From the NCBI GenBank assembly GCA_012517475.1, contig JAAYUV010000065.1:1-42079 (forward strand): 42,079 bases of DNA. Direction: 5' to 3'. Below the pieces are notes generated by a model that was not told the DNA's origin, ran no database searches, and saw only the letters and a program-made list of their open reading frames with translations. Source of the DNA: Peptococcaceae bacterium. GTDB taxonomy: Bacteria; Bacillota; Desulfitobacteriia; Desulfitobacteriales; Syntrophobotulaceae. Shown here piece by piece: positions 31,601-40,553 of the stretch. Made by a program: the position numbers and the translations under genes. Within the stretch, counting starts at the first letter, position 1. Each line of letters begins with the position of its first letter.

Positions 31601-34600
31601 TTCAAAAGACAGTCCGAGATTGGTTAACTCCATGAGGTTTTGGGACCAGGCCAGCTCTTTGGCCTGATTAATGAGATAACTGCTGCGGTATTCTTCTGCA
31701 AGGTTCAACACAGACTTTTTGCTGTCCCCTACACCGGTCAGGAAATAGACCGAAACTGTTTTGCCAGGATTAATTCTTATCCTTAGCCGTAAACTCATAA
31801 TCGGGTCCAGAACCGCACCGGCGGAATTAGACAAAGGTTGGTTAAAATCCATCGCTTTGGGGTTAGCGAGAGTCCTCCCCCGTCCAATAAATTTCATCCG
31901 GTCCGTTTCATATTCAATTTCCCCCAGTTTCTCCCCTTCGAAAAAGAAAGTATGCATCGCAAAAAATTTCTTTTTATCCTGGTGTCTGGGTCTTCTAAAG
32001 GCGATAAGGGTATTGTTTTCGAATCTGGTTTGAATAAAAAGCTTACTAAAACCAGGATGTGCCATATCAGCTTTTAGCTGGTCCAGCACGACTTCTAAAT
32101 AACTGGTAAGTTGAATGTCTCTGGAATATTGGCTGTGATTGGTCAGTGATACTTTTCGAACTTCCATAGGGTCTTCAGGAGTAACAAAGATTTCTGTCTG
32201 GGTTAATATATTGCCGTCCCTGCGGGAATACCGGACGTTATTGGGAAAACAAGTGACTTTATAGTCGTCGCCAGGATGATCAAACGGCTTGGACGTAACC
32301 GACCAAACATTACCGGAATTCAAATTTTGAACATAGATAAATGTTCCATACATATCCACTGTAGGATCTTCCCGCCAGCGGGTAACATGGATGTCATTGT
32401 ATTGACTATACCCTGATCCCGACAGCGTGATCATAACGGAGTATTCCCTGTTGGATATAAAAGCTGTTTTTGGCATCCTGGTATCAGGCCTGTAATAAAT
32501 CACCGGTTTTTCCGCCTGTTTCCGGGATATTGCAGGAAATTCCTCTTCTTTCAATTCTTCCATAATTGGATTAAAAGTATATTCTTTTAAAGGCACTTGT
32601 TCCTGCAGCAACAGCTCAATCGACTTGATAACCGGTTCCCGGTGAAAACGCTGCTGCATCAGGTTATTATTCAAAACATTATTTAACGAGATAAAACTCA
32701 TACCCTGATGGTGAGACATATAGCTTTTTACCACGCTGAATTCCTTATGATAGGGTACTCTGGTTTTTGTAAAGTCTATCGCTTCAAATAATCCATAAAT
32801 CCCGTTAAATCCTTTTTTCTTCATTTGTTTCAGATTTTCCATACTGCTTTCGAAATTTACCGCCAGGGCCATAAAAGTTGAGTATGGGGAAATAACCATA
32901 TCTTTGGATAAACCTCTTTTGAGGCCCAATCCGGGTACACCAAAGGCCTTATACTGGTAGTTGTTTTGAATATCGAATGAAAAAAAGCCTGATTCTGAAA
33001 TTCCCCAGGGTGCGTGACCCTTTTGGGAATATGATTTTTGAATCCGCAGAACAGACCGGTATGATTCATCCAATAAGGTTCCGCGGTAGTTTTTAAACAG
33101 GATTAAGGGCATAAGAAACTCAAACATGGTTCCGCTCCAGGCGACAAGGCAGCGGCTGCCTTCGATCCGGGTAAGGGGACGCGACAGCTTGAACCAATGC
33201 CCTTCCGGAACGTCTCCCTTGGCAATAGCAAACAAACTTGTCTGACGGGCTTCTGAAGCCAGCAAGTCATAATAGGATTTATCCAACTTTTGTTCAGTTA
33301 AGTTATACCCGATGGAAAAGAGTTTTTTACCCGAATCAAACAAAGGTTTGAAATCCATTCCATAGGCAATATGGTGCAGCCTGTTGGCTGTTCTTTTGGA
33401 TACGAATAAGGTTTTCGCGGTATTTTTTATTCCCTTTTTTATGAACGGCATTAGGTTTTTCTGTATATTGGTTCTTTTTCCCCTGAGTATATCAACATAC
33501 TCGTTTAATAACTCCCGGGAACTCAGGTACTGTATCGTTTGTAATGGTTCCGGAAGGTCAGGATATTCTGCAAAAGGATAATACGATTGTATCGTCTTTC
33601 TGATATCGCCTAACATTCTGGTCAGGGCAGCAGCCCAGAATTCAGCATGATCGGGATTAACATTCTTATCCTGAACGTTTTCAATATCAAAATGAAAACG
33701 GTTTAGTTCTTCCTGCCATTTGACTATAAATTGATAGCTACCGTATAGATCAGATTTTTGGCTGTTATCCATGAAGACAATGAGCTCTTTTTGGAACTCT
33801 TTCATTTTTGCCTTCAGATCGTTCTCTGTTTGATTGCCCGTGGAAGAGTTTTCGATGAGATTGCATGTATCCATAAAACCTTCCCAATAAGCAGGTTCCA
33901 GAAAGGATTTTTGCGGTATTTCCATGATGCCGTTCTTGAGGGCTATTAAATAAGTTGCGAAATTACCGCTGTCCACTGTTGAAATATAAATAGGGTATAA
34001 AGGTTCCAGATTTTTTGTATTGTACCAGTTATAAATATGACCGTTCCATTTCGGCAGTTTTTGGATGGTGTTAAGGGTATGGCCAACTTTGCCCAGCATT
34101 TTACAAACAGATATATAGCCAAGATCCCAGGCTGCAAGATTAGCCAGCATGGCCAGTCCGATATTGGTCGGAGATGTGCGATGCGCTACTCCTTTATAGG
34201 GTTCCAGCTGAATATTATCCGGAGGAAGATAACTGTTCTCCCGGTTAACAAAGAAATCGAAATAGGCCCATACTTGCCTTGCCCATTTTCTCAATTCTTT
34301 TCTGTCTTCGGCACTAATTTCACCGACATGAGCCGGGTATGGCAAACTCAGTCTGTAAGCAATGGCAGGCGAAGCCACCCAGGTTATAAGGAACAGGGTA
34401 AGAAGTGTTCCAGTAAACAGTGAGCTATATAAATAACCGTCCACAAATAATAAACTGAGCAGAACACCCGGAGCCATACGTGAATAAAAAGTTTTCGTAT
34501 TAAGATCAAAAGATTTTTCCGAATCGGCTGCGGGTTCCCATTCTAAAAGATGACGTTTGGTGATGAACTGTCTTCCTATACTGCGAATCACCGCATCCAT

Positions 34601-37210
34601 CTGAATATAGGCCTGATAAGGTAAAACAGCTAAAGCAAAAAGAGCTTGAAAAAGGCCAAGACGAATTTCATACTTGAATATCCGGAAGGTTAAGCTCCGG
34701 TCCAGTATTCTTTCAGTGAGATTTAGAATGAGGGGCAATATCAAAGTCAAAATGACCAAACCTGCCAAAAGACTGAAGATACTTTGCAAACTGGTAAAAG
34801 CCAGCAAAAGAATGATGAACTGAAAAGGTGCTTCTAAACTCCTTCTCAGATTATCAAGGATTTTCCAGCGTGAAATAACCGAAAGGTCTTTGTTGAAGAG
34901 GTAACGGGCAATTTGCCAATCCCCTCTGATCCAGCGATGCATTCTTTTGGTATAAGAAAGATATTTGGATGGATAACCGTCAAATAATTGTATATCGGTA
35001 ACCAGACCTGTCCGGGCATGTAATCCCTCAATCAGGTCGTGACTTAAAATTGAATTGTCAGGGAAAACATCTTTCGTCTTATCATGGAAGACCTGAAGAT
35101 CATAAATCCCTTTTCCTGTAAAAATTCCTTCACCGAATAAATCCTGATAAATATCGGAAATGGCACAAGTGTACGGGTCAATTCCGGCTGTGCCCGTATA
35201 CATCGCCGAAAAGGGTGAAGCAAAGGCTCCGGCTGCAGTTAATCCGATACGCGGCTGTATTACTCCATAACCCGTAACGATTTTATGCTCATCTGCTTTT
35301 GCTTTCTGCATGGGATGAGCAATGGTGCCAATTAATTTACGGGCTGAGTCTCTCGGAAGGATGGTATCAGAATCCAAAGTAATGACATAACGTACATTTT
35401 TGAGCAATTCCAATTTGCCGGCTTTAATATAATAGCTTGTGTCCCCGTCATCTAAGAGATAACGGTTAAATTCAATCAGCTTTCCTCTTTTGCGTTCCCA
35501 ACCCATCCAGGCTTTTTCTCCGTCATTCCACTTTCTGGCACGATGAAAGAAGAAAAATTTATCGCCGTATTGTTTATTTAATTTTTGTATTCCATTAATG
35601 CCGGCCAAAACAATGGCATGATCTTCAGGCATCGTTTCTTGCCTGGCATCCGAAAAGTCACCCAGTAAGGCAAAATACAGGTTTTTTTCCTGATTGGACA
35701 GAAAATGAATTTCTAATTGTTCCAACAGTTCATTTACTTTGTTAGGATTGTTGAATATAACCGGAATCACTACCACTGTTTTATTTTCTTCCGGAATCCC
35801 TTCTCCAAAGTCAAGTTTGGGAAGAAAACTAGCCGGCAATATATTGCAAAAAAACCGGTTAACAAAATAGACCGCCATTCCATTAATCAGGACCAGCGAA
35901 GCAAAAGCGGTGAGAAGATATGTTCCTAAAGACCTTTCCCCTATTTCGACCAGACCATTTCCCCAAAAAAGGAATACGGAAAAAATCGTTAATAGAATAA
36001 TCGACCCAAGGTAAGACAATGTGGAATGCTTTTTATGAAAACAGAGGAGTTCATGAAAAGATTGACGGACTCTGCCCCAATTATTCGTAAGTTCTTTTTC
36101 CAGCAAAATTCTGCCCATGCCGAATAAATAATAACCTACATGGTTAAACGGGGACTCCTGAGATGACAGGGCAAGACTTTCCAGGGTTTTGGCAACAGTT
36201 AATTCCGAAACGTAATACTTGCCGGCCAAGGTCTCGATAACATGCCTGTATTGATCCCTTGAATCAAAATCCATTTTAGAAAAAACCGCGGCGGGGTCTC
36301 CCTGCAGGATCTGCTGTACCAAACTAACCCCTTCAAAAAACTCAGACCAATTCTGAGAATTAATCATTTTGATGGCTGAAATAATATTACCCATCAAAAC
36401 GCCGTAAGAAGTAAGATAATATTGTTCAGAGCGAATGACCTTTTCAACAGTCATATTTTGTTTGCTTGCAACGTTATCCAGCCAATTAAGCAGTAGCTTG
36501 GCGTCTGTGCCAAGTTCCTTCAGTTTCTTGGCAACCCTTTCAATATACACTGAAGAAAAGGTCTTGCTTAAATCCAATTCCTGCTGAGAAAAATCGATTT
36601 TGCTGTTCCCTTGGCCCAAAACTGAATTAATCCAGCTTTCAGCGTATGTTCTTTCTTTTTGAATATGGAGAATACGTTCAACCTGGTAAAAGATTTTTTC
36701 CAGCATGATGATTTTCAGCATAATAGGAACAGCCCATATTTCCGCAGATGAAAGCGGCGATTCGGTCTGATATTTGGCAATAAAATGTCTCAGCGCCTGA
36801 AAATCCAACTCTTCATTATTGTTTTTTACAAATTCGGACACAAGCAAATAAACCCGCGGAAAACCGGCAAAATCCCCCCCGGAGAGGTACTGAAGTTTAG
36901 ACTCATATTGTTTGGACAAATCCTCAATCAGCTCATTCATCAACTCATTGATCAGATAATAATTATCCAGATACCATTCTGCTGCGGGAATAATATCGTC
37001 TGTTTTGTAATAGAACTCATTAATCTTAGAATAGGAATTTTTTATGAAGGAACAGTATTCTCGAATCATGGGCAGAAGACTTTTACCGGTATTTTTAAGA
37101 CCCAGCCAATTATGGAATTGAGCAAGATCTGTTGCATAAACCATGATATCATCTCTTCTATCCATATGATCAAGGTTTATCTTTGGGAATGGTTTCTCTG
37201 TGATCTTCAT
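28646..37210 (-). CDS. NdvB-type cyclic beta-glucan synthase (GT84 + glycoamylase-like + GH94), 2854 aa
   Basis: A giant membrane enzyme. Residues about 1-390 form the soluble N-terminal region; helices at about 397-420 and 432-455; then a GT84-type glycosyltransferase with DSDT (about 612), HDLIEGLHARTG (about 715) and RMHRWIRGDW (about 755); more helices at about 797-870 and 910-955. Residues about 1290-1510 are a glycoamylase-like domain (SYMSHHQGMSF). Two carbohydrate-binding GH94 N-terminal-like modules (about 1560-1850 and 2070-2330) precede a GH94 phosphorylase domain with GTGDWNDGLSAVG (catalytic Asp region, about 2537) and GGWTWYTGAAGW (about 2745). In rhizobia and Brucella this architecture makes cyclic beta-1,2-glucan, with the GH94 part controlling ring size. 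Length matches those enzymes. The ATG at 37210 has only a weak GGGG site. Product and export in this organism are inferred. Confidence 0.88.
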   Translation of the reverse strand: MKITEKPFPKINLDHMDRRDDIMVYATDLAQFHNWLGLKNTGKSLLPMIREYCSFIKNSYSKINEFYYKTDDIIPAAEWYLDNYYLINELMNELIEDLSKQYESKLQYLSGGDFAGFPRVYLLVSEFVKNNNEELDFQALRHFIAKYQTESPLSSAEIWAVPIMLKIIMLEKIFYQVERILHIQKERTYAESWINSVLGQGNSKIDFSQQELDLSKTFSSVYIERVAKKLKELGTDAKLLLNWLDNVASKQNMTVEKVIRSEQYYLTSYGVLMGNIISAIKMINSQNWSEFFEGVSLVQQILQGDPAAVFSKMDFDSRDQYRHVIETLAGKYYVSELTVAKTLESLALSSQESPFNHVGYYLFGMGRILLEKELTNNWGRVRQSFHELLCFHKKHSTLSYLGSIILLTIFSVFLFWGNGLVEIGERSLGTYLLTAFASLVLINGMAVYFVNRFFCNILPASFLPKLDFGEGIPEENKTVVVIPVIFNNPNKVNELLEQLEIHFLSNQEKNLYFALLGDFSDARQETMPEDHAIVLAGINGIQKLNKQYGDKFFFFHRARKWNDGEKAWMGWERKRGKLIEFNRYLLDDGDTSYYIKAGKLELLKNVRYVITLDSDTILPRDSARKLIGTIAHPMQKAKADEHKIVTGYGVIQPRIGLTAAGAFASPFSAMYTGTAGIDPYTCAISDIYQDLFGEGIFTGKGIYDLQVFHDKTKDVFPDNSILSHDLIEGLHARTGLVTDIQLFDGYPSKYLSYTKRMHRWIRGDWQIARYLFNKDLSVISRWKILDNLRRSLEAPFQFIILLLAFTSLQSIFSLLAGLVILTLILPLILNLTERILDRSLTFRIFKYEIRLGLFQALFALAVLPYQAYIQMDAVIRSIGRQFITKRHLLEWEPAADSEKSFDLNTKTFYSRMAPGVLLSLLFVDGYLYSSLFTGTLLTLFLITWVASPAIAYRLSLPYPAHVGEISAEDRKELRKWARQVWAYFDFFVNRENSYLPPDNIQLEPYKGVAHRTSPTNIGLAMLANLAAWDLGYISVCKMLGKVGHTLNTIQKLPKWNGHIYNWYNTKNLEPLYPIYISTVDSGNFATYLIALKNGIMEIPQKSFLEPAYWEGFMDTCNLIENSSTGNQTENDLKAKMKEFQKELIVFMDNSQKSDLYGSYQFIVKWQEELNRFHFDIENVQDKNVNPDHAEFWAAALTRMLGDIRKTIQSYYPFAEYPDLPEPLQTIQYLSSRELLNEYVDILRGKRTNIQKNLMPFIKKGIKNTAKTLFVSKRTANRLHHIAYGMDFKPLFDSGKKLFSIGYNLTEQKLDKSYYDLLASEARQTSLFAIAKGDVPEGHWFKLSRPLTRIEGSRCLVAWSGTMFEFLMPLILFKNYRGTLLDESYRSVLRIQKSYSQKGHAPWGISESGFFSFDIQNNYQYKAFGVPGLGLKRGLSKDMVISPYSTFMALAVNFESSMENLKQMKKKGFNGIYGLFEAIDFTKTRVPYHKEFSVVKSYMSHHQGMSFISLNNVLNNNLMQQRFHREPVIKSIELLLQEQVPLKEYTFNPIMEELKEEEFPAISRKQAEKPVIYYRPDTRMPKTAFISNREYSVMITLSGSGYSQYNDIHVTRWREDPTVDMYGTFIYVQNLNSGNVWSVTSKPFDHPGDDYKVTCFPNNVRYSRRDGNILTQTEIFVTPEDPMEVRKVSLTNHSQYSRDIQLTSYLEVVLDQLKADMAHPGFSKLFIQTRFENNTLIAFRRPRHQDKKKFFAMHTFFFEGEKLGEIEYETDRMKFIGRGRTLANPKAMDFNQPLSNSAGAVLDPIMSLRLRIRINPGKTVSVYFLTGVGDSKKSVLNLAEEYRSSYLINQAKELAWSQNLMELTNLGLSFEEANMISSLASQVVFPGPVRRSFQIKNNQRGQSSLWPYGISGDLPIVLLKIQEHSQIKLVEQMLKIHEYWEIKGLFIDLVILNEDKTGYYQTIHEMIQEKVGISHVRKFVNKPGGVFLLKRDQLPNDMVVLLHTTARIVFSGENGSLINQAGKVVRIAEQTFPPKKDFDKKVKDQERIDDTGLKRNEIKNKLIYFNEYGGFSQDGKEYVIFRDKEHITPLPWVNIIANPHFGTLVSDSGSSFTWSQNSREYRLSPWSNDPLLDTSGEAIYLREEKTGRFWSPVPQPVPTMQTYVIRHGQGYSVFEHLSSGIKQETTIFVPIEKNMKVVRLKLTNISDSEKVLSAYYYLEWVLGVNREQNAPYLVTEIQDQIIFCRNVYQEEFFGRVAFLCSFGGRFKSFTTDRKDFLGVNQGVQEPAGLLTDQLSGKTGNGMDPCGVIQTEISLLPGEEKTVYFLIGDETDKEKAVSLLKTWNTPKMYDELLQKVLKYWDDLLSAIQIRTPEPTLDLITNRWLIYQTLVCRIWARSAFYQSGGAFGYRDQLQDVMSFAILKPEITRHQILLHSSRQFREGDVQHWWHPEKGKGIRTKFSDDLLWLPYVTADYIIHTGDDSILLEKTPFLYQEPLGADEDEKYAIPAVTDQYATVYHHCVQAIDHSLKFGEHGLPLIGTGDWNDGLSAVGREGKGESVWLGWFLLSTLKDFIPICKKQGDSERVERYQSIVNELTQNMDKNAWDGSWYRRAYYDDGTPLGSISNTECQIDAIAQSWAVISGCAKENRAKDAIVAMERYLWDKDEAILKLFTPPFDKTEKNPGYIRGYIPGVRENGGQYTHAAIWAALAYTKMGEGDKALELVNMLNPINHSRTGQEAAKYKAEPYVMAADVYAVQPNIGRGGWTWYTGAAGWMYQVILEGILGIKIENDMLTLSPCAPLHWQEFSVEYRFKGSRYTIRVQLHSHEEKSICFDGVRQADFPVVLHDDGQNHLIEIFI

Positions 37211-37312
37211 GTTTCAACCCCAACTATAAAATTTTCATTATTCATTATGTCCATTTATCTTTGCAAAATTCGTATCTTGTTGGAATTGATGTAAAAAAAT
37301 TGGTTTACATAG

Positions 37313-37346
37313 AAAAAACATCCAGCAAATAATGCCGGATGTTTTT
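37313..37346 (-). terminator. Terminator of the PHP-channel-FtsK operon
   Basis: An 11-bp stem with one G-T pair (AACATCCGGCA on the minus strand, 4-nt loop), followed by six T, 24 bp after the FtsK stop. Confidence 0.78.
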
Positions 37347-37369
37347 CAATAAACTTTAAAGTGAGATGA

Positions 37370-39517
37370 TTAAGAACAATAGCTTTGATTAAAAGTATCC
37401 AGGGACATCAGTATATCCCGGGGTTTATTCCCGTCCGACCTTCCAACAACACCTGCCTCTTCCAGCATATCCATCAGCCGTGCCGCCCGGGAGTAACCCA
37501 CTCTTAAACGCCTTTGTAAAAATGAAACTGACGCAACTCCTGAACTAATAACCAGTTCGGCAGCTTCCATAAAACGGTCATCAAGTTCTTCATCTTTTTT
37601 CTCTACTGAAACGGATTCTTCCAATTGTTCTTCGCTAATACCAAACTGGGGCTTGCCTTGGGATTTCCAGTGCTCAATGACATTCTTAACTTCCTGTTCA
37701 TCAATATAACATCCATGAACCCTGAGCGGCTTGCTCAGCCCGATGGGTGAATAAAGCATATCCCCTTTGCCAAGTAATTTTTCCGCTCCGCCTGCATCCA
37801 AGATTGTACGGGAATCGATTTGGGAAGAAACTGCAAAGGAAATCCTGCTGGGAATATTGGCCTTGATTAAACCTGTAATAACATTGACAGACGGCCTCTG
37901 AGTCGCAATGACCAGGTGAATGCCCGCGGCTCTGGCCATTTGCGCCAGTCTGCAGATCGCTTCTTCAATTTCATTAGAAGCAACCATCATAAGATCCGCG
38001 AGTTCATCAATGACAACAACAATGTAAGGTAATTTCTTGAGAGTGGTTGATTTATTATAATGATCAATATCCCTTACCCCGGAAGAAGCAAATAATTCAT
38101 AACGATTTTCCATTTCTCTTACAATATACTTCAGATACTTATTTGCTTTTTTCGGATCGGTTACAACAGGGGTCAGGAGATGGGGGATCCCGTTATATTG
38201 GTTTAATTCAACCATTTTCGGATCAATAAGAAGTAATTTCACCTCATCGGGCGTTACAGTATACAAGAGGGAATTAATCAGGCAATTAATAAAAATACTC
38301 TTACCTGAACCGGTAGCACCTGCAACCAGTAAATGAGGCATTTTTTCCAACTGGCCGATTACCGCAGTATCTGCAATATCTTTACCCAGGACCATTTTTA
38401 GTTTTGCCTTGTTACCCCTGAAGTTTTCCGAATCAATCACTTCACGGAAATATACTGTTCTGGGATTTTTCCTGGGTATCTCTATCCCTACTGCCGCTTT
38501 TCCCGGAATAGGCGCTTCAATACGAATGTCTCTCGAAGCCATAGCTAAAGCGATATCATCCGCAAGGTTAACGATCTTGCTGATTTTTGTCCCGGGAGCA
38601 GGAGATAACTCGTAGCGTGTTGTTACCGGTCCTGTACTAATATGAATCACCTTGGCTGTTACCCCAAAGGTACTTAAAACATCCTCAAGTAATTTGGGAT
38701 TATGCTGCTCAGATGCATTTTCAATTTTCTTGGGAAAAAGCAAATCAAGGCCAGGTAATATCCAAGATGGCTGCTTCGTTGTTTCTTTAATTTTCAGAGT
38801 GAGGTCATTGCCTTTTTCTTCCCTGTAATCCATCGTTACGGGAAGGATTTCGGACTTTGGTTCTTTCATCTGGATTGTAACGGGAGGAAAAGGATATTTT
38901 TTCGGCAGGACCTTAGATTCTGTTTCAAGGTTATTTTCCCTTCTAACTGTATCGTTGGCTGCTTGATCATATTCTTTGACAAGAGTGCTGCGGTCCCGGA
39001 AATAATCTCGAAAGCCCTGCAAATCAACAGTCTTTGCCGGCATATATATATTTTTTTCACCTTGACCGAAATAGGTAGAAAAATTTGTTCCTAAATTCTC
39101 AAGCCCGTCTTTATTAATCGGTCCGTTGTCCCGTATCGTTAGATTGCCGCTGAAATAAGACGGAAATCCATTACCGCCCGGTGTCTTTTCCAAGGATTGA
39201 AATTGATTCCTTTTTTTATCTCTGCCTGAGTGCTTTGCAGGGCGTTCTTCCAAAGGCTCCCCTATATCATACAGATCATCATCATCTTCTTCAGCTTTAC
39301 CCTCACTGCCGGATATTTTCCAACACACAACGGTAAATACCAAACAAACAAAAGGCAATATTAAGGCGTATTTTCCCATGAAATTATTAAAAAAGGCAAA
39401 GATACCGGCAGAAAACTTTTCTAGTCCAAAGTATCCGAGAAAGCCAATAGCCGCCATAACCAAATAGATAAAAGCAAGACTCCTAACCAGAATTTTCCCC
39501 AAAAGTTTCAAATCCAT
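37370..39517 (-). CDS. ftsK: FtsK/SpoIIIE-family DNA translocase, 715 aa
   Basis: A membrane-anchored DNA pump. Two or three helices at residues about 12-32 and 45-68 are followed by an acidic and basic linker (about 75-240), the motor alpha/beta domains with Walker A GATGSGKS (about 400-408) and Walker B VVVIDELADLMM, and a C-terminal gamma winged helix (SSGVASVSFLQRRLRVGYSRAARLMDMLEEAGVVG, about 655-690) that reads KOPS/SRS orientation signals. Canonical FtsK/SpoIIIE has four membrane helices; the short N-terminus here suggests a variant or paralogue. Start ATG at 39517, with GGGAG close upstream; GTG at 39520 is possible. It is the last gene of an operon with a K+ channel and a PHP protein. 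Confidence 0.88.
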   Translation of the reverse strand: MDLKLLGKILVRSLAFIYLVMAAIGFLGYFGLEKFSAGIFAFFNNFMGKYALILPFVCLVFTVVCWKISGSEGKAEEDDDDLYDIGEPLEERPAKHSGRDKKRNQFQSLEKTPGGNGFPSYFSGNLTIRDNGPINKDGLENLGTNFSTYFGQGEKNIYMPAKTVDLQGFRDYFRDRSTLVKEYDQAANDTVRRENNLETESKVLPKKYPFPPVTIQMKEPKSEILPVTMDYREEKGNDLTLKIKETTKQPSWILPGLDLLFPKKIENASEQHNPKLLEDVLSTFGVTAKVIHISTGPVTTRYELSPAPGTKISKIVNLADDIALAMASRDIRIEAPIPGKAAVGIEIPRKNPRTVYFREVIDSENFRGNKAKLKMVLGKDIADTAVIGQLEKMPHLLVAGATGSGKSIFINCLINSLLYTVTPDEVKLLLIDPKMVELNQYNGIPHLLTPVVTDPKKANKYLKYIVREMENRYELFASSGVRDIDHYNKSTTLKKLPYIVVVIDELADLMMVASNEIEEAICRLAQMARAAGIHLVIATQRPSVNVITGLIKANIPSRISFAVSSQIDSRTILDAGGAEKLLGKGDMLYSPIGLSKPLRVHGCYIDEQEVKNVIEHWKSQGKPQFGISEEQLEESVSVEKKDEELDDRFMEAAELVISSGVASVSFLQRRLRVGYSRAARLMDMLEEAGVVGRSDGNKPRDILMSLDTFNQSYCS

Positions 39518-39539
39518 CACTCCCTACCCACTATTATCG

Positions 39540-40553
39540 TCAAATATCAAAAATTTCTTTGATTTTTTCCAATTCTTTTTTCTGGCCAAAAAAGATGAGA
39601 ATATCACCTGCTTTGACTAATTCAGTATTCCTAATAATATGGATTACGGTTTTATCCCTGACAATCGCGAGAAGGGTGACCTCTGAATTTTCACCCAGAA
39701 AAGAAATATCCCCGACAGCCATGCCGTCCAAATTCGTTCCCTGAAGTACCAATATTTCTAAAATTTTAAAATCAGAATTTTTTTGAATAAAATCAAAATA
39801 TTCAACGCTGGCAGGATTGGAAACCAGCATGGCCATCCTTCTCCCTCCGAGGCTGGCAGGAGAAACCACTTCATCGGCCCCCGCCCTTCTTAATTTTGGT
39901 TCGGATGAAGGACTGTTTGTTCTTGCCACAACCTCGATCTGCGGATTTAGTTCCTTGGCGGTTAAAGTGACATAAACGTTCTGGGAATCTTCCGGCAGTG
40001 TTGTTACAAGGCCTTTGGCTCTTTCAATTCCGGCCTTGACCAGATTCTCATCATTGGCGGCATCCCCATGAAAAATAAGAATCCCTTTGTCCATTAAACT
40101 CTCGACAAGCTCTTCGTTTTGTTCTATAACTACAAAATCCAATTCTTCTTCTATTAAATTATTGATTACCTGAATCCCTACCCGGCCAGCGCCGCATACA
40201 ATGACATGGTTATACAGCTTGTTTATTTTTCTAAACATTTTTCTTCTCCCGTGAAGACGAAATAACTGCCCCTCAATAGTAAACGTCGTAACCAGCCCAA
40301 ATAGATAAAACATAACAGCGGCGCCGCAAACCATGAGAAAAATAGAAAATATTTTACCGGCCTGAGTGGCTATCTTTATATCCCCGAAGCCGACTGTTGT
40401 TACTGTTTCAACTGTAAAATAAAAAGCATCGAAAAGACTTAAACCTTCGATCAAGTAAAAACCGGCGGTACCGATCGTGACGATCAAAGCGAGGACAAAA
40501 AAACTGATTCTTAATTTCTTGATCACAACAAGTGCCGCCGTCCTCTCATTCAA
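39540..40553 (-). CDS. Two-TM RCK potassium channel (MthK/TrkA-N type), 337 aa
   Basis: Residues about 15-35 and 65-92 are the two pore helices, with the selectivity filter TVGFGD at 53-58. The cytosolic part is an RCK (TrkA-N) Rossmann domain starting VIVCGAGRVG (about 116-125) with the acidic EQNEE after beta-2, followed by a TrkA-C domain (about 255-337). GFGD rather than GYGD is common among prokaryotic K+ channels. A tetrameric or octameric RCK ring gated by Ca2+ or nucleotides is expected. Its start overlaps the PHP gene by 8 bp, so translation is coupled. Confidence 0.9.
   Translation of the reverse strand: MNERTAALVVIKKLRISFFVLALIVTIGTAGFYLIEGLSLFDAFYFTVETVTTVGFGDIKIATQAGKIFSIFLMVCGAAVMFYLFGLVTTFTIEGQLFRLHGRRKMFRKINKLYNHVIVCGAGRVGIQVINNLIEEELDFVVIEQNEELVESLMDKGILIFHGDAANDENLVKAGIERAKGLVTTLPEDSQNVYVTLTAKELNPQIEVVARTNSPSSEPKLRRAGADEVVSPASLGGRRMAMLVSNPASVEYFDFIQKNSDFKILEILVLQGTNLDGMAVGDISFLGENSEVTLLAIVRDKTVIHIIRNTELVKAGDILIFFGQKKELEKIKEIFDI

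Noticed and set aside
31761-34423. Plus-strand frames of 60-130 codons opposite the glucan synthase gene
   Set aside because: Antisense shadows of one continuous, domain-supported reading frame.
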